Shown here: positions 58,579-64,000 of the stretch, in pieces
Layout: each line of letters opens with the position of its first letter
How positions within the stretch are numbered: the stretch's first letter is position 1
Origin: Egicoccus sp035462025
GTDB taxonomy: Bacteria > Actinomycetota > Nitriliruptoria > Nitriliruptorales > Nitriliruptoraceae
Length of the DNA stretch: 64,000 nucleotides
Direction: 5' to 3'
Assembly (NCBI GenBank): GCA_035462025.1
Contig: DATHUR010000121.1
Location: 1 to 64,000 of the forward strand
The notes under the pieces: generated by a model
Seen by the model: only the letters and a program-made list of their open reading frames with translations
What the model was told of the DNA's origin: nothing
Databases searched by the model: none
Made by a program: the position numbers and the translations under genes

Positions 58579-59582
58579 AACAGGCAGTCCTTGCGGGCTG
58601 CTTCGACGGTCCGGGTCATCATCACCGGCGTCGTGGGGGTGGTGACCACGACCGTGCCGTCGACGACGGCGAAGTGCTCGGCCGTGACGTCGCGGCCGTC
58701 GGCGGCCCGGGCCCGGACGGGCAGCGGGCGGCCCGGATGGGTGTGACCGAGCACGTGACCGGCGGGCACCTCGACGAAGTTGTGGACGTCGGCGTCCGCC
58801 GCGAGGACGAGGTCCACCTCGTCGTCGAGGTCGCCGCCGAACCGGAACCGGACGTCGGGTTCGACGGTGACCTTGCGCAGGCCCCCGAGCAGGTCGAGGT
58901 CGCGAACGACCCGGTCGACCTCGAGCGGCGGCGCGCCCAGGTAGCGGCGCAGCGCGTCCACCGCGAAGGCGAGCGACTCGGGCCGGCCCGGCAGGCCGCA
59001 CTCGACCGCGATCGCGGCGCACTCGTCCTGGATCGCCTCCATCAGCGTGCTCGCCTGCAGGTCCCAGCGCAACAGCGTGGTGGTGAACAGCGTGGCGAGG
59101 TTGAGCACGACCGGGTCGAGCCGCGGCACGATCGCGTAGAACGGGTTGTCGCCGGTGTTGTTGTGGATGTCGACCAGCGACTCGAGGCCGGCGGTGCGCA
59201 ACTCGGCCAGGATCCCGTCCGCGGCGCGGTGCAGGTCGGTGGTCGCCGCGTCGTGCCCCCAGACCCGGTTGAAGTCGGGCTGGTGGTCGAGGAAGCGGTG
59301 CGCGTAGCCGGGGCCGTGCAGCGCCGCTTCGACGTTGCCGATCACCACGTACAGGTCGAACGGGTGGCGCCGCCGTCCCGACCGCAGGACCCGCAGCAGC
59401 GCCTGCACGCCGGTCGACTCGTCGCCGTGCAGCAGCGTCACGACGGCCCGTGGGGCCTGCCCGCCCGTTCCGGGCACCCGGACCAGGGTCGGCTTGCCGA
59501 GTTCGCGCAGCAGCGCCCGGTCCCCGAGCCCGAGGAGGCCGTCGGGGAACCCGTCCGGATAGCGGCGATAGGCGGTGTCCAC
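58536..59582 (-). CDS. Succinylglutamate desuccinylase/aspartoacylase-family zinc deacylase
   Basis: 348 residues. M14-like carboxypeptidase fold with LLHGDESTGVQALLR (His and Glu metal ligands), DIHNNTGDNPFYAIVP (His), VIGNVEAAL (Asn-Val), and a C-terminal beta domain (HNFVEVPAGHVLGHTHPGRPL). It should remove an acyl group from an amino acid or a similar small amine; substrate not clear. GTG 59582 taken as start; a frame to 59696 adds a basic, unconserved extension. Confidence 0.82.
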   Translation of the reverse strand: MDTAYRRYPDGFPDGLLGLGDRALLRELGKPTLVRVPGTGGQAPRAVVTLLHGDESTGVQALLRVLRSGRRRHPFDLYVVIGNVEAALHGPGYAHRFLDHQPDFNRVWGHDAATTDLHRAADGILAELRTAGLESLVDIHNNTGDNPFYAIVPRLDPVVLNLATLFTTTLLRWDLQASTLMEAIQDECAAIAVECGLPGRPESLAFAVDALRRYLGAPPLEVDRVVRDLDLLGGLRKVTVEPDVRFRFGGDLDDEVDLVLAADADVHNFVEVPAGHVLGHTHPGRPLPVRARAADGRDVTAEHFAVVDGTVVVTTPTTPVMMTRTVEAARKDCLFYLATELPPPDVAA

Positions 59583-59716
59583 GGTCGCGCAGGATAGGAA
59601 GCCGCGCTGTTCGGAGGCGGTCGTCGTGCGGTCGGGTGGCCGGTCGGCGTGCGCACCGGCATGCTCGCCAGCGCACCGGCGCCAAGCCGATGCCACGAAC
59701 CCACCGAACGACGGCC

Positions 59717-61333
59717 ATGAGCACCCAGGTCCCGACCACGCCGACCGCCCGCCCCGAGGACACCGTTCCCGGGCCGGCGCCGCGCTGGCTCGGGGCGGTC
59801 AGCGGCCTGCTCGCCGCCGCCACGGCGATCGGCGCCGGCGAGCTCGTTGCGGGGCTGCAGGCCCGCTGGCCGTCACCCGTGGTCGCCATCGCGGACCTGG
59901 TCGCCGAACTGTCGCCCCAGCCCGTGACGTCATGGGCGATCGACACGTTCGGCACCGCGGACAAGCCCGTCACGATCACCGGGATCGTCGTCGTGCTGGC
60001 GGCCGCGGGCGCCGGACTGGGTGTGCTCGCCCGTCGTCGCCCGCTCGTCGCGAGCCTCGGCGTCGCACTGCTCGGGTCCGTTGCGGTGCTCGCGGGTGCG
60101 CTCGCCCCCGGCGAGGGGTTCGGCACCGCGCTGCCCGGTGTGGTCGCCACGATCGCGGGGGTCGTGGCCCTGCTCCTGCTCGCCGCCGGGATGTCGCGCC
60201 ACGGGTCGGGGTCGCGCACGCCCGCCGACGCGCGGCCGTGGAGCGAGGGGCCGGACCCCGACGCGCAGGGTCGCCGTCGGTTCCTGGTGCTCGCCGCCAC
60301 GATCGGGGCCGGCGCGGTCGCGATGACGACGGCGGGCCGTGTGCTCGTGTCGCGGTTCGACGTCGACGCCGCCCGCGCGGCACTCGCGCTCCCGCGCCCG
60401 ACGCGGCGGCTCGACCTTCCCGCTCCGGCCGGGGCCGAACTCGCGGTCGAGGGACTCTCGCCCCTGTTCACGCCCAACGGGGACTTCTACCGCATCGACA
60501 CGGCCTTCTCGGTGCCGCGGATCGACCCGCAGACCCACCGCCTGCAGGTGACCGGCATGGTCGACCAGCCGCTCGACCTCGACTATCCGAGCCTGCTCGA
60601 ACGCGACATGATCGAGGTCCCGATCACGCTCAGCTGCGTCAGCAACGAGATCGGCGGGGACCTGGTCGGCAACGCGGTGTGGCTCGGCTTCCCGCTGCGC
60701 GACCTGCTCGACGAGGCCGGCGTCTCGACCGACGCGGACCAGGTGGTCGGCCGCTCCGTCGACGGGTTCACCGCCGGGTTCCCGGTGTCGGCCGCCTACG
60801 ACCGCGACGCGCTGGTCGCGGTCGGCATGAACGGCGAGCCGCTGCCGGCCCAGCACGGGTTCCCGCTGCGCCTGGTCGTTCCCGGCCTGTACGGCTACGT
60901 GTCGGCCACGAAATGGCTCGGCGCGATCGAGCTGACCCGCTTCGACCGCTTCGACGCCTACTGGGTGCCGCGCGGCTGGTCGGCGCAGGGTCCGATCAAG
61001 ACGATGTCGCGGATCGACGTTCCCGGCGGGCTGGCCGAGGTCGGCGCCGGCACCGTCGCGGTCGCGGGCGTCGCGTGGGCACCGACGCGCGGGATCGAAC
61101 GCGTCGAGGTCCAGGTCGACGACGAGCCGTGGCAACCGGCCGAGCTCGCGGCGCCGGTCAACGACCTCACCTGGCGCCAGTGGGTCCTGCGTTGGGAGGC
61201 GACACCCGGCCGTCACCGGATCCGGGTCCGGGCCACCGACGGCGCGGGCGAGACCCAGACCGAACAGCGCGCCCCGGTCATGCCCGACGGCGCCACCGGC
61301 TGGCACACGATCACGGTCACCGTCACGGGCTGA
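59717..61333 (+). CDS. Membrane-anchored sulfite-oxidase-fold molybdopterin oxidoreductase
   Basis: 538 residues. Four hydrophobic spans (about 30-50, 70-92, 100-120 and 130-152), then a Tat-like RRRF motif at residues 186-189 followed by a fifth hydrophobic stretch, and an extracytoplasmic sulfite-oxidase-type Moco domain (about 250-430; the Mo-ligand Cys307 in ITLSCVSNE, followed by RLVVPGLYGYVSATKWLGAIELT) plus a C-terminal Mo-co dimerisation domain (about 440-538). Substrate unknown: sulfite, or other S/N-oxides in related enzymes. Start ATG 59717 or 59690. Divergent from the deacylase. Confidence 0.9.
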   Translation: MSTQVPTTPTARPEDTVPGPAPRWLGAVSGLLAAATAIGAGELVAGLQARWPSPVVAIADLVAELSPQPVTSWAIDTFGTADKPVTITGIVVVLAAAGAGLGVLARRRPLVASLGVALLGSVAVLAGALAPGEGFGTALPGVVATIAGVVALLLLAAGMSRHGSGSRTPADARPWSEGPDPDAQGRRRFLVLAATIGAGAVAMTTAGRVLVSRFDVDAARAALALPRPTRRLDLPAPAGAELAVEGLSPLFTPNGDFYRIDTAFSVPRIDPQTHRLQVTGMVDQPLDLDYPSLLERDMIEVPITLSCVSNEIGGDLVGNAVWLGFPLRDLLDEAGVSTDADQVVGRSVDGFTAGFPVSAAYDRDALVAVGMNGEPLPAQHGFPLRLVVPGLYGYVSATKWLGAIELTRFDRFDAYWVPRGWSAQGPIKTMSRIDVPGGLAEVGAGTVAVAGVAWAPTRGIERVEVQVDDEPWQPAELAAPVNDLTWRQWVLRWEATPGRHRIRVRATDGAGETQTEQRAPVMPDGATGWHTITVTVTG

Positions 61334-61434
61334 CCCGCCGCTCGTCCGCCGCGGACGAGGCCCGACCACCGCAACTCCTACTACAGACGTAGTAGGCACT
61401 GCCCGCCGACGCGGGCCCGACAAGGAGCACACGG

Positions 61435-61677
61435 ATGCACATGCGACGACGCAGCGCGGCCGTGGTGGCCGCGGCCGCCCTCGCCCTGGCCGCTTGCGGC
61501 AACGACGGCGACACGACTTCCGAGGAGCCGATGGACGAGGAGATGACCGAGGAGGAGATGACGGAAGAGGAGATGGACGAGGACATGTCCGAGGAAGAGA
61601 TGTCGGACGAGGAGATGTCGGAGGAGGAGATGTCGGAGGAGGAGATGTCGGACGAGGAGATGTCCGAGGACGGCTGA
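61435..61677 (+). CDS. Small lipoprotein of acidic Met-x-x-Glu-Glu pentapeptide repeats
   Basis: 80 residues. N-terminal MHMRRRS, hydrophobic h-region and lipobox LALAAC (Cys21) predict a lipoprotein on the outer face of the membrane. Residues 33-80 are ten units of M-[S/T/D]-[E/D]-E-E (one unit of four), almost only Met, Glu, Asp, Ser and Thr. Met plus acidic groups could bind Cu(I), Ag(I) or divalent metals, but no metal gene is in the window apart from the Moco enzyme just upstream. The gene is real (lipobox, RBS AAGGAG near 61421, terminator after); the DNA of the repeat is itself a 15-nt tandem repeat. Confidence 0.85.
   Translation: MHMRRRSAAVVAAAALALAACGNDGDTTSEEPMDEEMTEEEMTEEEMDEDMSEEEMSDEEMSEEEMSEEEMSDEEMSEDG
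61531..61674 (+). repeat. 15-nt tandem repeat inside the lipoprotein gene
   Basis: About nine to ten imperfect units of the type ATGTCGGAGGAGGAG, each coding M-S-E-E-E or a close variant. The later units (61606-61670) are nearly identical, as expected if copy number changes by slippage. Confidence 0.75.
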
Positions 61678-61694
61678 CGGTTCTCCGCCGGGCT

Positions 61695-61727
61695 CGCGGG
61701 CGGGCGCCGCACCGGCGTCCGCCCGCG
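61695..61727. terminator. 15-bp bidirectional terminator hairpin
   Basis: CGCGGGCGGGCGCCG (61695-61709), loop CAC, CGGCGTCCGCCCGCG (61713-61727): 15 base pairs with one G-U. It lies 17 bases after the lipoprotein stop and 11 bases beyond the convergent ligase stop, so it can stop transcription from both sides. Confidence 0.8.
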
Positions 61728-61738
61728 CCCTCGACCCC

Positions 61739-63208
61739 CTACTCCCAGGTGTGGACCGGCTCGTTGCTGCGCATGCCGGCCATGTAGCGCCGGGTCATCT
61801 CGATGATCGCCTCGCGCCGGTCGAGCCCCTCGTCGAGCAGGCCGCGGACGGTGCGGACCTGCCAGCCGGCGCCGGTGATGCGCTTGAGGCAACGCTGCTC
61901 GATGATGCCGAGGTAGTGGTCGCGGTCGCGCCGGTCGACCTGCCAGCCGTCGAGGCCCCGGTGGGCCAGGGGCAGCAGGGTGCGCAGCACCAGTTCGCTG
62001 GCGGGCACGGTGCCGACGCCCGGCCAGAACAGCTCGGCGTCGATGCCGTGCTTCGCGGCCGCGAAGAAGTTGTCGCTGGCCGCGGCGAACGACAGCTGCC
62101 GGTCGATCGGCGGGTCGAGCTCGGCCAGCGCCCGCACCAGGCCGAAGTAGAAGGCCGCGTTGGCGACGGTGTCGACCACCGACGGGCCCGCGGGCAGCAC
62201 CCGGTTCTCGACCCGCAGGTGGGGCTTGCCACGGGCGACCGCGTAGATCGGCCGGTTCCAGCGGTACACGGTGCCGTTGTGCAGGACCAGTTCGGGCAGA
62301 TGCGGCACGCCACCGCGGTCGAGCACCTGCTCGGGCTCCTCGTCGTCGAGCAGCGGCAGCAGTGCGGGGAAGTACTTCACGTTCTCGTCGAACAGGTCGA
62401 GCAGCGAGGTGATCCACTTCTCGCCGAACCAGACGCGGGGGCGCACCCCCTGCGCGGCCAACTCCTCGGTACGGGTGTCGATCGACTGCTCGAACAGCGC
62501 GATGCGGGTCTCGCGCCACAACTCCTTGCCGAGCAGGAACGGCGAGTTGGCCCCGACCGCGACCTGCGCGGCCGCGGCCGCCTGCGCGGCGTTCCACACG
62601 GTCGGGAAGCCCTCGGGGGAGACCTGCAGGTGCAGCTGCACCGAGGTCGCGGCCGCCTCCATCGTGATCGAGCTGACCCGGGTCCGCAGCTTCTCGGGAC
62701 CCTCGATCTCGACCTGGAGATCCTCGCCGCGGGCTTCGAGGATCTGCTCGTTGAGCAGGTGGTAGCGCGGGCTGGCCGACAGGTTCTGGATGGTCAGGTC
62801 GAGGTCGGTGAGCGTGGGCATGATGCCGATCATCACCACGTGCGCGTCGAGTTCCTGGGCCCGGCGGTGAGCGTGCAGGAACGAGGTCTCGAGTTCCTCC
62901 TCGATCTCGCGGAACACCGTGCCGACCAGCTTGTGCGGCGCGAGGTTGAACTCGATGTTGAACTGGGCGAGTTCGGTCTGGAAGTCCTCGGACTCGAGCC
63001 GTTCGAGCAGTTCCGCGTTGACCATCATCGGCGTGCCGTCGGTGTCGACGACGTAGAACTCGACCTCGACGCCGACCAGCTTGCGCTCGGTCTCGAACAG
63101 CCCGCCCTCGAGCATGCGGCGCAGTACCTCGAGGTCGCGCTTGACCTTCTCGCGGTAGCGCTGACGGTCCTCGCGGGTGAAGCGCACGTCCTCGATGTCG
63201 CGCCCCAC
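61739..63208 (-). CDS. Glutamate-cysteine ligase-family (GCS2) protein
   Basis: 489 residues. ATP-grasp-like carboxylate-amine ligase of the GCS2 family: KLVGVEVEFYVVDTDG at the start (Glu-x-E metal site), HLQV, GANSPFLLGKELWRETRIALFEQSID, and the C-terminal RVENRVLPAGPSVVDTVANAAFYFGLVRAL. This class makes gamma-glutamylcysteine or a related gamma-glutamyl amide; in actinobacteria EgtA uses it for ergothioneine. Which of these applies is not shown; no egtB-E genes are in the window. GTG 63208 follows GGGAGGTG. Its stop faces the lipoprotein across the terminator. Confidence 0.85.
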   Translation of the reverse strand: MGRDIEDVRFTREDRQRYREKVKRDLEVLRRMLEGGLFETERKLVGVEVEFYVVDTDGTPMMVNAELLERLESEDFQTELAQFNIEFNLAPHKLVGTVFREIEEELETSFLHAHRRAQELDAHVVMIGIMPTLTDLDLTIQNLSASPRYHLLNEQILEARGEDLQVEIEGPEKLRTRVSSITMEAAATSVQLHLQVSPEGFPTVWNAAQAAAAAQVAVGANSPFLLGKELWRETRIALFEQSIDTRTEELAAQGVRPRVWFGEKWITSLLDLFDENVKYFPALLPLLDDEEPEQVLDRGGVPHLPELVLHNGTVYRWNRPIYAVARGKPHLRVENRVLPAGPSVVDTVANAAFYFGLVRALAELDPPIDRQLSFAAASDNFFAAAKHGIDAELFWPGVGTVPASELVLRTLLPLAHRGLDGWQVDRRDRDHYLGIIEQRCLKRITGAGWQVRTVRGLLDEGLDRREAIIEMTRRYMAGMRSNEPVHTWE

Positions 63209-63310
63209 AGCTCACCTCCCACGAGCGACCGTCCCGGCGGAGCGTAGGGCCCGGCGGGCCGCGAGGGCGCGATACCGTGCCGCGCGTTCGCCGGCGGCTG
63301 GAGGAGCATC

Positions 63311-63793
63311 GTGCGGCTGCGCCCGATCGTCGCGCACGACCTCGGCGAGGTGTTGGACCTCAACGCCTCGGAGGTACCGAAGGTCGGGCCGCTCACGGCG
63401 CCCGCCCTGGCTGACCTGGTCGCGCTGTGCGACCTGGCCCTGCTCGCCGAGGACGACGATGGGCTGCTGGGCATGGTGCTCGCACTGGCGCCCGGGGCCG
63501 CGTACGGCAGCCTCAACTACGGCTTCTTCGAGACCCGCGGCACCGACCACCTCTACGTCGACCGGATCGCGGTCGCCGGCCGGGCCCGGCGGCGGGGGAT
63601 CGCCTCGGCGCTCTACGACGCGGTCGAACAGCGCGCCCGCGGCACCGGACGTGCCGAGGTGACCTGCGAGGTCAACGTGGTGCCCCGCAACGAGGGTTCG
63701 TTGCGCTTCCACGCCGCCCGCGGGTTCGTCGAGGTCGGCCAGCAGGACGTCGGCGACCACCGTGTGAGCCTGCTCGCGAAGCCGGTGGTGTAG
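63311..63793 (+). CDS. GNAT family N-acetyltransferase
   Basis: 160 residues, one GNAT domain: LYVDRIAVAGRARRRGIASALYDAVEQRA is the acetyl-CoA loop (R-R-x-G-I-A), followed by VTCEVNVVPRNEGSLRFHAARGFVEVGQ, the usual strand-helix-strand end. GTG 63311 is preceded by CTGGAGGAGC. Target amine unknown. Confidence 0.9.
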   Translation: MRLRPIVAHDLGEVLDLNASEVPKVGPLTAPALADLVALCDLALLAEDDDGLLGMVLALAPGAAYGSLNYGFFETRGTDHLYVDRIAVAGRARRRGIASALYDAVEQRARGTGRAEVTCEVNVVPRNEGSLRFHAARGFVEVGQQDVGDHRVSLLAKPVV

Positions 63794-63884
63794 GGCGGGG
63801 CCCGGAGTGCCCAGGACCCACTTGACCGAACGACCATTCGGCCGACGGGGCGGTTGGTAGCCACCGGCGTTCATGGAGGAACCC

Positions 63885-64000
63885 GTGCTGCACACGCTCT
63901 CCGTCCGCGCCCGCTTCCTCGGCGCCTTCGGCCTGACGATCTTCGTCTTCCTCGGCGTCGCCGGCTGGCGGGTCGTCGACTCGCAGAACATCGCGACGGC
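63885..64000 (+). CDS. N-terminal fragment of a membrane protein, perhaps a chemoreceptor or sensor
   Basis: The frame is cut by the window end after about 38 residues. Basic N-terminus (LHTLSVRARF) then one hydrophobic span (FLGAFGLTIFVFLGVAGWRVV) and DSQNI, a pattern typical of the first segment of methyl-accepting chemotaxis proteins and histidine kinases. GTG 63885 follows GGAGGA (63875-63880) by four bases; an ATG at 63873 is also in frame. Confidence 0.6.
   Translation, partial: MLHTLSVRARFLGAFGLTIFVFLGVAGWRVVDSQNIAT

Noticed and set aside
61531..61674. CRISPR-like tandem repeat
   Set aside because: The units abut with no spacers and code an in-frame pentapeptide.
63820..63850. TTGACC box before the last gene as a promoter
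   Set aside because: No acceptable -10 at the right distance; kept out of the feature list.
1..64000. tRNA, rRNA or IS element
   Set aside because: No T-loop GGTTCGAAT-type segment in non-coding DNA and no transposase or integrase seen by reading the gaps; a covariance or profile search was not possible.

Overview
This window is a dense, very GC-rich (by eye above 70 percent) bacterial chromosome segment with about 70 protein genes, many short 1-14 nt overlaps between neighbours, frequent GTG and TTG starts, and no rRNA, tRNA, CRISPR array, insertion sequence or phage gene that I can see. The gene content is actinobacterial: a mycothiol-conjugate amidase (Mca), the FolP2-GpgS-DivIVA cluster, a SigE/anti-sigma/RseB/HtrA/TatB block ending at an Mrp ATPase, an LppM-like lipoprotein, an FxsA protein and polyphosphate enzymes. 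A deep-branching high-GC actinobacterium (Nitriliruptoria or Euzebya-like) would fit, but that placement is inference.

Layout. 1-5.2 kb: pyruvate kinase, a membrane-anchored EEP phosphatase/nuclease, a PNPOx-like protein, an alkyltransferase-like (ATL) DNA-repair protein, a MOSC protein and a Nudix hydrolase. 5.3-6.4 kb: a PrdB-like selenoprotein gene whose redox site is encoded by an in-frame UGA followed by a SECIS-like hairpin, coupled to a small helical protein. 6.4-10.6 kb: polyphosphate block on the minus strand (ppk1, a histidine phosphatase, ppx/gppA). 10.8-13 kb: two tandem 7Fe ferredoxins, a methyltransferase and an enoyl-CoA hydratase-like protein. 13-17.6 kb: MocR regulator, a dCMP-deaminase-like gene between two long inverted repeat arms, HPPD, and a thioredoxin-like 2Fe-2S ferredoxin. 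17.7-20.1 kb: CoA-binding protein, FolP-like protein, GpgS, DivIVA-domain protein. 20-28.4 kb: hydrolase, SRPBCC, GNAT, two FlK-like thioesterases, cupin, leucyl aminopeptidase, a diacylglycerol-kinase-like lipid kinase and several membrane proteins.

28.5-34.8 kb is the envelope-stress module: O-methyltransferase, ECF sigma factor, zinc anti-sigma factor, RseB-like protein, HtrA protease, TatB and a PAP2 phosphatase, facing an Mrp/ApbC Fe-S carrier. 34.8-43.2 kb: an orphan GspE/PilB ATPase, LppM-like lipoprotein, an acyl-CoA dehydrogenase coupled to a PHP phosphoesterase, an FHA-LuxR fusion regulator, MarC, ParA and a zinc ribbon protein. 43.2-53.4 kb: DEAD-box helicase with a long disordered tail, DUF885 peptidase, two more acyl-CoA dehydrogenases (one AidB-like), a SpoU rRNA/tRNA methyltransferase and FxsA. 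53.5-64 kb: crotonyl-CoA carboxylase/reductase, a NERD-like membrane protein, CinA-type protein, Mca, an aspartoacylase-like deacylase, a membrane-anchored sulfite-oxidase-fold enzyme, a small acidic repeat lipoprotein, a glutamate-cysteine ligase-like enzyme, a GNAT protein and the start of a membrane receptor-like protein.

The strongest non-obvious item is the selenoprotein at 5351-6136: conventional gene calling would stop at the UGA and lose the C-terminal third. Other points of interest are the inverted repeats around the deaminase, the start-on-start overlap at 52900-52903, the competing hairpins after ccr, the FHA-LuxR fusion and the 15-nt-repeat lipoprotein.
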